From an uncultured Collinsella sp. (lineage in GTDB: Bacteria > Actinomycetota > Coriobacteriia > Coriobacteriales > Coriobacteriaceae), in contig CAAELZ010000014.1 of NCBI GenBank assembly GCA_900756945.1, positions 1-22,902 on the forward strand: 22,902 nt of DNA, read 5' to 3'. Within the stretch, counting starts at the first letter, position 1; the number at the start of each line of letters is the position of its first letter. Below are positions 7,595-15,110 of this stretch, piece after piece. The translations under genes and the position numbers were made by a program. The notes beneath the pieces are model-generated. The model made no database searches. It was not told the DNA's origin and saw only the letters and a program-made list of their open reading frames with translations.

Positions 7595-8099
7595 GTTAAA
7601 TGCGAAAGTCAGTATACACGAGGAATCGCAAAGTGCAAACAGAAAAGTTGGCATTTTTTAAAACGCTTGGCCGTGCTTGGCGCTGCAGTGGGGCTTGAGG
7701 TCCCAAAAAACGGCTTCCGACCAGCGTGGTTGATCAACTCAATTGTTCAAAAAAGGGTATTCATAAGCGACTTGGCAATGAATTTAAAAATCTTTGGGTG
7801 GTGCTGTGGGCCACTGGTATGCATTTTGCGACCACAGCCTTGTGCCCGCTGACCTGCGGCTTGGCTCAGCTTGTCCCCACGGCACCGTATCTTGAACACA
7901 GATCCGTCAAGCATTTGGTCAGCATTTGGTTGGAATGCGCATGAAGTGCCGTGTGAGCATGGACATATGTGGAGGTCATGAGGTTGTAGCTGCATATTCT
8001 TGCAGCCTAGGAGGTTGAAAGATATTATTACCAAGTCTTTTCCTGCTTCAGGCGCACCTTCACGACCTGAAGCCACATTTGCCCAGAGGAGGTGACAAT
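7595..8099. other. Long gene-free region upstream of rpsF (505 bases)
   Basis: No convincing coding sequence: the open frames here are short, have poor starts, and lack the GC-rich codon pattern of the neighbours. The region is A/T-richer than the flanking genes. It must contain a promoter for the tRNA-Ser genes (minus strand) and one for the rpsF operon (plus strand), but I cannot assign hexamers confidently. Visible structures are a 7-bp dyad GCTGTGG/CCACAGC in the 7805-7850 area, a 6-bp hairpin at 7989-8006, an AGGAGG at 8009-8014 with no conventional start codon at proper spacing, and the hairpin at 8045-8073. A long structured leader of the ribosomal protein operon is likely. Confidence 0.5.
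8045..8073 (+). promoter_or_regulatory. Hairpin in the rpsF leader
   Basis: GCTTCAGG (8045-8052) pairs perfectly with CCTGAAGC (8066-8073) around a 13-base loop, 26 bases upstream of the rpsF ATG. Many bacteria autoregulate rpsF/rpsR through an S6:S18-binding leader hairpin. I cannot recognise that consensus here (the CCG bulge is not evident), so the regulatory role is only suggested by position. Confidence 0.4.
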
Positions 8100-8393
8100 A
8101 TGAAGGCTTATGAACTGCTGTTCTTTGTTGACCCGTCGCTCGACCCCGAGACTCGTCTCGCTGTTATGAAGCGTATCGATACCACGATCGCTGAGGGCGC
8201 TGGCAAGGTCGACTCCGTTGACGAGTGGGGCAAGCGCAAGCTCGCCTACGAGATCAACGACCTCACCGATGGTGACTACACCCTCATCAACTTCCACGCA
8301 GATCCTACCCAGATCGCCGAGCTTGATCGCGTCCTGCGCATCACCGACGCTGTGGTCCGCCATATGATCGTCCGTCGCGACGACCAGGAGTAA
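8100..8393 (+). CDS. rpsF: 30S ribosomal protein S6
   Basis: A 97-residue protein of normal length for S6, a 30S subunit protein that binds the central domain of 16S rRNA as a heterodimer with S18. The N-terminal MKAYELLFFVDPSLD and the central GKRKLAYEI(N) and DGDYTLINF segments are family hallmarks, and the C-terminal strand VVRHMIVRRDD is intact. The start is ATG 8100, with a strong GAGGAGGT (8086-8093) 6 bases upstream; in-frame codons further upstream would add a non-S6 extension. It is the first gene of rpsF-ssb-rpsR-rplI, so S6 and its partner S18 are made from one transcript. Confidence 0.97.
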   Translation: MKAYELLFFVDPSLDPETRLAVMKRIDTTIAEGAGKVDSVDEWGKRKLAYEINDLTDGDYTLINFHADPTQIAELDRVLRITDAVVRHMIVRRDDQE

Positions 8394-8441
8394 GACTGTC
8401 GTTTTGGACTGGGCTTGTGCCCCAAGAGGAAGTAGTGAGTT

Positions 8442-8894
8442 ATGAGCATCAATCGAGTGAACATCACCGGTAACCTCACCCGCGATCCCGAGCTGCGCGC
8501 CACCGCCGGCGGAACCCAGGTTCTGTCCTTTGGCGTCGCCGTGAACGATCGCCGCCGCAACGCGCAGACTGGCGAGTGGGAGGACTATCCCAACTTTGTC
8601 GACTGCACTATGTTCGGCACCCGCGCCGAGGCCGTGAGCCGTTTCCTGGCAAAGGGAAACAAGGTCGCGATCGAGGGCAAGCTGCGCTACAGCTCTTGGG
8701 AGCGCGACGGCCAGCGCCGGAGCAAGCTTGAGGTCATCGTCGATGAGATCGAGTTTATGAGCTCCCGTGGTGGCCAGGGTGGCTACGATCAGGGCGGTTA
8801 CGCCCCCGCAGCTCCCGCGCCCGCAGCACGTCCTGCCGCACCGGTGGCCACGCCGCCCGCGGTCGACGTCTACGATGAGGACATCCCGTTCTAA
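8442..8894 (+). CDS. ssb: Single-stranded DNA-binding protein
   Basis: A 150-residue SSB. The OB-fold occupies about residues 1-110: MSINRVNITGNLTRDPELR, then FGVAVNDRR, NFVDCTMFGTRAEAVSRFLAKG, VAIEGKLRY and SWERDGQRR. A low-complexity linker of G, Q, Y, A and P follows. It ends in the acidic tip DVYDEDIPF that recruits replication and repair partners. SSB coats single-stranded DNA during replication, repair and recombination. AGAGGAA (8425-8431) precedes ATG 8442. Placement between rpsF and rpsR is the common bacterial arrangement and couples SSB supply to growth. Confidence 0.97.
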   Translation: MSINRVNITGNLTRDPELRATAGGTQVLSFGVAVNDRRRNAQTGEWEDYPNFVDCTMFGTRAEAVSRFLAKGNKVAIEGKLRYSSWERDGQRRSKLEVIVDEIEFMSSRGGQGGYDQGGYAPAAPAPAARPAAPVATPPAVDVYDEDIPF

Positions 8895-8921
8895 GGGTTG
8901 TTCACCTATTTTTGAGTGAGA

Positions 8922-8947
8922 GGCGGCTTCGGTTCGCCGAAGTTGCC
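8922..8947 (+). other. Hairpin with TTCG tetraloop between ssb and rpsR
   Basis: An 11-bp stem (8922-8932 with 8937-8947) with two G-T wobbles closes a TTCG loop. There is no T tract after it. It could stabilise or mark a processing site between the ssb and rpsR segments of the transcript, or modulate rpsR translation, whose ribosome binding site (GAAAGG 8952-8957) begins 5 bases later. Confidence 0.55.
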
Positions 8948-8966
8948 AAACGAAAGGTATTTTGAC

Positions 8967-9233
8967 ATGGCTAATGATTTTTCTGCACGTCAGCCGCGTC
9001 GTAAGTACTGCCAGTTCTGCAAGGAGAACACTGAGTTCATCGACTATAAGGACACTCAGCTTCTCCGTAAGTACATGACCGACCGTGGCAAGATCAAGCC
9101 CCGTCGCGTCACTGGCGCTTGCACGCAGCATCAGCATGACATCGCCAACGCCATCAAGCGCGCCCGCGAGATGGCTCTCCTGCCGTACACCGTCCCCGTG
9201 GTTTCCTCTCGTGGCAACCGCGACCGCGGCTAA
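8967..9233 (+). CDS. rpsR: 30S ribosomal protein S18, zinc-ribbon type
   Basis: An 88-residue S18, partner of S6 in the 30S platform. The core PRRKYCQFCKEN, LLRKYMTDRGKIKPRRVTG and IKRAREMALLPY are characteristic. It keeps cysteines in a C-x2-C pair plus a later C-x3-H (CTQH), the zinc-binding C+ form of S18. This implies zinc-replete expression; actinobacteria often also carry a zinc-free paralogue elsewhere, not visible here. ATG 8967 follows GAAAGG (8952-8957). Upstream in-frame codons overlap the intergenic hairpin and give no S18 sequence. Confidence 0.97.
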   Translation: MANDFSARQPRRKYCQFCKENTEFIDYKDTQLLRKYMTDRGKIKPRRVTGACTQHQHDIANAIKRAREMALLPYTVPVVSSRGNRDRG

Positions 9234-9248
9234 GAAGGGAGACGCATC

Positions 9249-9788
9249 ATGAAGGTTATTCTTCTCGATGAGATCAAGGGCAAGGGCGGCGAGGGTGACG
9301 TCGTAGAGGTCGCTCAGGGTTACGCTGAGAACTTCCTGTTCCCCAAGAAGCTCGCTGTTGCCGCCACCAAGGGCAACCTCAAGCAGCTTGACGAGCGTCG
9401 CAACAACATCGCCAAGCGCGAGGCCGTCCGTCTGGCTACCGCCAACGAGACCAAGGCTGCCTTCGAGGGCAAGACGGTCACCGTTGACGTCAAGGTCGGC
9501 GACGAGGGCATCCTCTTTGGCTCCGTTACCGCCGCTATGATCGCTGACGCCATCAAGGCTCAGCTCGGTATGGACATCGACCGCAAGCGCGTCGAGCTCG
9601 GTAAGCCCATCAAGGTTGCCGGTGCCCACACCGTTGCCATCTCGCTGTACCGCGAGATCAAGGCCGAGGTTGTCGTTCTCGTCGGCGTTACCGCCGAGGA
9701 GCTCGCTGCCGAGGCTGAGGTCGAGGAGGCCGCTGAGGTCGCCGAGGCCGAGACCGCCGAGGTCGAGACTGAGGCTGCTGCCGAGTAG
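9249..9788 (+). CDS. rplI: 50S ribosomal protein L9 with acidic C-terminal extension
   Basis: A 179-residue protein, longer than the usual 148-150. The N-terminal domain MKVILLDEIKGKGGEGDVVEV and GYAENFLFPKKLA binds 23S rRNA near L1. A long central helix (residues 45-75) connects to the C-terminal domain containing DEGILFGSVT and VELGKPIKVAGAHTVAISLY. After about residue 150 it continues in a glutamate/alanine/valine-rich low-complexity tail of about 30 residues, which most L9 proteins lack. AAGGGAG (9234-9240) lies 8 bases before ATG 9249. It is the last gene of the rpsF operon before a terminator. Confidence 0.96.
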   Translation: MKVILLDEIKGKGGEGDVVEVAQGYAENFLFPKKLAVAATKGNLKQLDERRNNIAKREAVRLATANETKAAFEGKTVTVDVKVGDEGILFGSVTAAMIADAIKAQLGMDIDRKRVELGKPIKVAGAHTVAISLYREIKAEVVVLVGVTAEELAAEAEVEEAAEVAEAETAEVETEAAAE

Positions 9789-9820
9789 CATTTGCTGCAA
9801 CGCAACAATCTTGTTCTAAG

Positions 9821-9857
9821 AAGGGCGCTCTGGGAAACCAGGGCGCCCTTTTGTTTT
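9821..9857 (+). terminator. Rho-independent terminator after rplI
   Basis: A 13-bp stem (9821-9833 with 9838-9850, one wobble) with a GAAA tetraloop is followed by TTTTGTTTT. It closes the rpsF-ssb-rpsR-rplI operon. Confidence 0.93.
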
Positions 9858-10014
9858 ATTTGCGCTGAGTGAGTGTCATGGTGAACGCTGCGTCGAAGTC
9901 CTATACACAGGACCGTTCATCCGTTTGGTTCGGTGATGATTGGCGGCGCGCGGCGCGTTTTGGGACCGTGGCTGATACTATGGATGCTCGCAAGCGATAT
10001 GAATGAGGATGCTC

Positions 10015-11406
10015 ATGGCATACGACGATAGGGAGACCGGGCTGACGGTTGAGGACCGCGGCTCAAAGTTGGGTCTTCCCCAAAACCAAGATGCAGAGGC
10101 CAATGTACTGGCCGCTATGCTGCTATCGCCCGAGGTGGTCGAGGAGGCCCAGGTCGAGCTGCAGCCCGATGACTTCTACCGGCCCATTCATAAGACCATC
10201 TATACCGCGATGGTCGATATGTACAACAGCCGCATTCCCATCGACTCCATCTCGCTGATCGATTACCTGCGCAGCATCAACAAGCTCGATGCCGTGGGCG
10301 GCGAGGCCTACATTTTGGAGCTGATGGGTCAGACCCTGTCGCTCGTGAACTGGCAGCACCATGCCGCCATCGTCCGTCGCGACTCGATGCTGCGCGAGCT
10401 GATCGGTGCCACCAACGAGATCAACGCGCTGGCCTATAACGCCCCTACCGACACCAAGGAGGTCGTGGAGCTGGCCGAGAGCAAGCTGCTCAAGGTCACG
10501 GCGCGCGAGGTCAAGTCGAGCTACAAGACGTTGACCGAGTTTATGGTCGAGGCCTATAACGAGGCCGAGGAAGTGTGCCAGGCCGGTGGTCAGGCTGCGG
10601 GCGTGCCCACGGGTTTCCCGTCGCTCGACCGCATGCTCATGGGTTTTCGCGAGGGCCAGCTCATCATCATCGGCGCCCGCCCTGCTGTGGGTAAGACGTC
10701 GTTCGCCCTGAATCTGGCGCTCAACGCTGCCGCGGCCGGTTATACCGTCGGCTTCTTCTCGCTGGAGATGTCGGGCAAGGAAATTGCCCAGCGTCTGATT
10801 TGCGCCTACGCCATGATTTCGATCAGTGACTTCCGCATGGGCCGCATTAGCCCCGAGCAGTGGGCCAATATCAACGAGGCCACGCAGACCTTGTCCAAGC
10901 TCGATATTCTGATTGACGATACGCCCGGCACCACAGTGACCGAGATTCGCGCCAAGAGCCGCCGCATGCTCCACAACAAGGAGAAGGCCATCATCATCCT
11001 GGACTACCTGCAGCTGGTGAGTCCTCCGCCGGGACGCCGCTCCGAGAGCCGTACCGTCGAGGTCTCCGAGATGTCGCGTGGTCTGAAGATCATGGCCAAG
11101 GAACTCAAGATCCCGCTCATCGCGCTGTCGCAGCTCTCGCGTCAGGTCGAATCCCGTACCGGCAAGCGCCCGCAGCTTTCCGACCTTCGTGAATCGGGCT
11201 CCATCGAGCAGGACGCCGATATCGTTATGTTCTTGGACCGCTCCGCCGATGAGGCCGAAGCCTCGCGCGACGATCGACCCGACGAGGGCGTTACGCGTAT
11301 CGTCGTGGCCAAGAACCGTTCGGGCCCGATCGGCGACGTCGACCTGATGTTCCTGCCGGCATCCACCAAGTTCTATGAGCTTGATGGGGCACATGCCGAG
11401 GAGTAG
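10015..11406 (+). CDS. dnaB: Replicative DNA helicase DnaB
   Basis: A 463-residue hexameric replicative helicase that unwinds DNA at the fork. The N-terminal primase-interacting domain starts near residue 20 with PQNQDAEANVLAAMLLSPEV. The RecA-like C-terminal domain has Walker A GARPAVGKTS (about 220-229), the following FFSLEMS, Walker B in IIILDYLQLV, SQLSRQVE, and the arginine-finger region DLRESGSIEQDADIVMFLDR. No intein interrupts the motifs, although dnaB is a frequent intein host. ATG 10015 is preferred: GAGG (10005-10008) lies 6 bases upstream, while ATG 10003 and 10009 have none. The order rplI-dnaB-purA is a widespread arrangement. Confidence 0.96.
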   Translation: MAYDDRETGLTVEDRGSKLGLPQNQDAEANVLAAMLLSPEVVEEAQVELQPDDFYRPIHKTIYTAMVDMYNSRIPIDSISLIDYLRSINKLDAVGGEAYILELMGQTLSLVNWQHHAAIVRRDSMLRELIGATNEINALAYNAPTDTKEVVELAESKLLKVTAREVKSSYKTLTEFMVEAYNEAEEVCQAGGQAAGVPTGFPSLDRMLMGFREGQLIIIGARPAVGKTSFALNLALNAAAAGYTVGFFSLEMSGKEIAQRLICAYAMISISDFRMGRISPEQWANINEATQTLSKLDILIDDTPGTTVTEIRAKSRRMLHNKEKAIIILDYLQLVSPPPGRRSESRTVEVSEMSRGLKIMAKELKIPLIALSQLSRQVESRTGKRPQLSDLRESGSIEQDADIVMFLDRSADEAEASRDDRPDEGVTRIVVAKNRSGPIGDVDLMFLPASTKFYELDGAHAEE

Positions 11407-11427
11407 GACAGGCGCCCGTTGCACGGG

Positions 11428-11433
11428 TATACT
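11428..11433 (+). promoter_or_regulatory. Possible -10 element for purA
   Basis: TATACT, a near-consensus -10 hexamer, lies 66 bases before purA in the dnaB-purA gap. No good -35 is found at the standard spacing, so it is a weak candidate. Confidence 0.3.
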
Positions 11434-11499
11434 GGGAATGTTTTGTGCTTCTGCGTGCCGGCGTGGCGCGTAGACAGTCCATGAATGTAAGGAGTAAAC

Positions 11500-12786
<1,287 letters not shown>

Positions 12787-12808
12787 TCGGGATCATTTGG
12801 TTATTGCG

Positions 12809-12850
12809 ATATACCCCTTTGCAGCCCAAGTGGGCGGCCGAGGGGTATAT
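12809..12850 (+). terminator. Hairpin between purA and purD
   Basis: ATATACCCCT (12809-12818) pairs perfectly with AGGGGTATAT (12841-12850). An inner GCCC/GGGC stem (12824-12827 with 12832-12835) lies inside the loop. The tail is only weakly T-rich (ATATTTGC), so it may be a partial terminator or attenuator, or an RNA stability element. It does not match a riboswitch I recognise. Confidence 0.5.
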
Positions 12851-12904
12851 TTGCTTGCAAAGGGCTCGCGCGGAGCGGGCTATTCATCCATAGAGGAGGC
12901 ACCC

Positions 12905-14209
12905 TTGAAGGCGGACACTCAAACCATCGACATCCTGTTGTTGGGCAGCGGCGGCCGCGAGCATGCTTTGGCAGCAAAGCTCGCAGCATCACCGCGCGCC
13001 GGCAAGCTCTACATCGCGCCGGGCAACGGCGGCACCGCGAGCTGCGGCGAGAACGTTGTTCTCGACGACTGCGATCCTGCGGCCGTGGCGGCGTTTGCTC
13101 AGAGCCACGGATGCGGACTCGTGGTAATTGGTCCCGAGGCTCCGCTCGTGGCGGGCGTGGCCGACGCCGTGCGCGCGGCGGGTATTCCCTGCTTTGGCCC
13201 GGGTGCCGAGGGCGCCCAGATGGAGGGCTCCAAACTGTTCTCCAAGCAGCTCATGGAGCGCGCCGGTATCCCGACGGCAGCCTATGGTTCATTTACCGAC
13301 GAGGCTTCGGCTCTCGCCTACGTGCGTGAGCAGGGCGCTCCGTTGGTCGTCAAGGCCGACGGCCTTGCCGCGGGCAAGGGCGTTATCGTGGCGACCGAAC
13401 TTGAGCAGGCCGAGGAGGCCGTGCGCGAGTGCTTTGGCGGCACCTTTGGCGACGCCGGCAACACCGTGGTCATCGAGGAGATGCTGACCGGCCCCGAGTG
13501 CTCGCTGCTGGCCTTTACCGACGGCAAGACCGTGCGCCCCATGGCCACCTCGCAGGACCACAAGCGCGCGCTCGAGGGCGACAAGGGCCCCAACACCGGC
13601 GGCATGGGCGTCTACAGCCCGGTGCCCATCGTGACTGACGAGGAGCACGCCACCATGGTGAAGGTCATGGAGCAGACCGTGGCCGAGCTTGCTGCCGAGG
13701 GCATCGACTACCGCGGCTGCCTGTATGGCGGCTTTATGCTCACGCCTGCCGGCCCCAAGGTGCTGGAGTTCAATGCCCGCTTTGGCGACCCCGAGACGCA
13801 GGTCGTGCTGCCGCGCCTTAAGAACGATCTGGTCGAGGTCATGCTCGCCTGCGCCAACTGCGAGCTCGACCAGATTGAACTCGACTGGCGCGACGAGTGG
13901 GCCGTGGCCGTTGTCCTGACGAGCGCGGGCTACCCCGGCAGCTACGAGAAAGGCAAGGTCATCACCGGTATTGAGGATGCCGAGGCCATGGAGAACGTGA
14001 CGGTGTACCACGCGGGCACTGCCGTGGTGGACGGCCAGCTCGTGACCAATGGTGGCCGCGTGCTTGCCGTGACCGCTCTGGGCGACACGTTCGAGAACGC
14101 TCGCAACCTTGCCTACGAGGCCTGCGAGAAGATTGATTTTGAGGGCAAGACCCTGCGTCACGACATCGGCTTGCGCGCGCTGCGCGGCCGCGACGCCTGG
14201 GATGCCTAA
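12905..14209 (+). CDS. purD: Phosphoribosylamine-glycine ligase (GAR synthetase)
   Basis: A 434-residue ATP-grasp enzyme that joins glycine to 5-phosphoribosylamine in the second step of purine synthesis. The N-domain has LLLGSGGREHALAAKLA (about residues 13-29), followed by APGNGGT and VVIGPEAPLVAGVAD. The ATP-grasp region has PLVVKADGLAAGKGVIVA, QDHKRALEGDKGPNTGGMGVYSP and EFNARFGDPETQ. The C-domain has AVVLTSAGYPG. The start is TTG 12905, because GAGGAGG (12893-12899) stands 5 bases before it. The longer in-frame extension would overlap purA's end and the intergenic hairpin. The short 21-base gap to the next gene suggests co-transcription. Confidence 0.96.
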   Translation: MKADTQTIDILLLGSGGREHALAAKLAASPRAGKLYIAPGNGGTASCGENVVLDDCDPAAVAAFAQSHGCGLVVIGPEAPLVAGVADAVRAAGIPCFGPGAEGAQMEGSKLFSKQLMERAGIPTAAYGSFTDEASALAYVREQGAPLVVKADGLAAGKGVIVATELEQAEEAVRECFGGTFGDAGNTVVIEEMLTGPECSLLAFTDGKTVRPMATSQDHKRALEGDKGPNTGGMGVYSPVPIVTDEEHATMVKVMEQTVAELAAEGIDYRGCLYGGFMLTPAGPKVLEFNARFGDPETQVVLPRLKNDLVEVMLACANCELDQIELDWRDEWAVAVVLTSAGYPGSYEKGKVITGIEDAEAMENVTVYHAGTAVVDGQLVTNGGRVLAVTALGDTFENARNLAYEACEKIDFEGKTLRHDIGLRALRGRDAWDA

Positions 14210-14230
14210 AATCCGAGAGGAATGAGACGG

Positions 14231-14926
14231 ATGGACGAGAAGAACGAAGAACTCGTGGACGCGCAGATCGTCGAGGAGGACAGCCGCATGTATGGGCACG
14301 CCGAGGGCGAGCCTGGTGGCGAGGTCGCTGACGAGCCGGCGCTGGTGCTGGGCGACGACGACCCGCACGATGCCGAGCTGCACGAGAAGATTCTTTCGGA
14401 GGAGTGCGCCTGGAAGGGCAAGATCCTCGACGTCCACCGTCTTGAGGTTGAGCTGCCCAACGGTCGCCGCAGCGCCCGCGATATCGTTCGCCATCCGGGT
14501 GCGGCGGCCGTTGTGGCACTGACCGAGAGCGGCAAGATCGTACTGGTGCGTCAGTACCGCACCGCCATCGACCGCGTGACGGTCGAGATTCCCGCCGGCA
14601 AGCTCGACCCGGGCGAGGACCCGCTCGATTGCGCCAAGCGCGAACTGCATGAGGAGACGGGCTTTAGGGCCGGTCGTATTCGCTTTTTGACGTCGATTGT
14701 CACGTCATGCGGTTTTTGCGATGAGATCATCCACATCTACTTGGCTACCAAGCTCGAGTTTGATGCGCCCAACCCCGACGATGACGAGTTTGTCAACGTG
14801 GACCTGGTGCCGCTGCACGAGCTGATCGACGCCGTGCTCGACGGCAAGATCGAAGACGCCAAGACCGTCGTGGGCGCGTTTGCTTGCGACAGCATCGCGC
14901 ACCGACTAGGCGGGGCCGATCTTTAA
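14231..14926 (+). CDS. NUDIX hydrolase, ADP-ribose pyrophosphatase-like
   Basis: A 231-residue protein. A complete Nudix box is present at about residues 123-145 (GKLDPGEDPLDCAKRELHEETGF), fitting G-x5-E-x7-R-E-x2-E-E-x-G. Upstream are GAAAVVALTESGKIVLVRQYR and VEIPAGKLDPGE, as in ADP-ribose pyrophosphatases, which cleave ADP-ribose to AMP and ribose 5-phosphate with Mg2+. The substrate is inferred from similarity only. The first 50-60 residues are an unusual acidic extension rich in E, D and A. ATG 14231 is used, since GAGAGG (14215-14220) is 10 bases upstream; ATG 14222 would be only one base from it. A short hairpin (14930-14945) follows the stop. Confidence 0.9.
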   Translation: MDEKNEELVDAQIVEEDSRMYGHAEGEPGGEVADEPALVLGDDDPHDAELHEKILSEECAWKGKILDVHRLEVELPNGRRSARDIVRHPGAAAVVALTESGKIVLVRQYRTAIDRVTVEIPAGKLDPGEDPLDCAKRELHEETGFRAGRIRFLTSIVTSCGFCDEIIHIYLATKLEFDAPNPDDDEFVNVDLVPLHELIDAVLDGKIEDAKTVVGAFACDSIAHRLGGADL

Positions 14927-14929
14927 CGA

Positions 14930-14945
14930 GCGGGAATGATCCCGC
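14930..14945 (+). other. Short GC hairpin after the NUDIX gene
   Basis: GCGGGA (14930-14935) pairs with TCCCGC (14940-14945) around a 4-base loop, 3 bases past the stop codon. There is no real T tract, so it is at best a weak terminator or a stability element. Confidence 0.4.
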
Positions 14946-14965
14946 AGGTTTGTGTAAGTCAGCGA

Positions 14966-15063
14966 AAGTGCTCCATTTGAGACAAGGTGGCCTAAAAGAG
15001 GAGGGAAGCGTATGGATATACGCGACCGACGATTGAAGGCCAGATTGTCCAAATGGAGCACTT
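14966..15063. repeat. 98-bp imperfect palindrome (MITE-like) upstream of the ABC exporter
   Basis: Arms 14966-14993 and 15037-15063 match as reverse complements over about 27 positions, with one single-base indel and two mismatches; the outer 14 bases are perfect. The central part holds a strong GAGGAGGG and ATG 15012. That ATG also lies in a nested 6-bp hairpin (15008-15013 with 15018-15023). The structure could be a small non-autonomous mobile element or a leader RNA controlling the downstream gene. Confidence 0.6.
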
Positions 15064-15079
15064 GTAGCGTCGAGACGAA

Positions 15080-15101
15080 ACGCGGTTTGGTAAAACCGCG
15101 T
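15080..15101. promoter_or_regulatory. Perfect 9-bp dyad before the ABC exporter start
   Basis: ACGCGGTTT (15080-15088) and AAACCGCGT (15093-15101) are perfect reverse complements separated by 4 bases. The dyad touches the AAGG ribosome binding site (15102-15105) of ATG 15111. It could be an operator or an RNA hairpin affecting initiation. Its presence here favours 15111 over 15012 as the main start. Confidence 0.45.
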
Positions 15102-15110
15102 AAGGTGATT

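Noticed and set aside
8045..8073. Known S6:S18 ribosomal leader motif
   Set aside because: The hairpin is in the right place, but the diagnostic CCG-containing bulge cannot be recognised, so it is listed only as a leader hairpin.
8028..9800. 590-codon minus-strand frame across rpsF-ssb-rpsR-rplI
   Set aside because: It runs antisense to four clear housekeeping genes and through their intergenic gaps. Its composition is that expected from complementing biased codons.
12787..12904. Purine or ZTP riboswitch before purD
   Set aside because: The gap has one long hairpin but none of the conserved junction bases of those riboswitches, and it is short for an aptamer plus expression platform.
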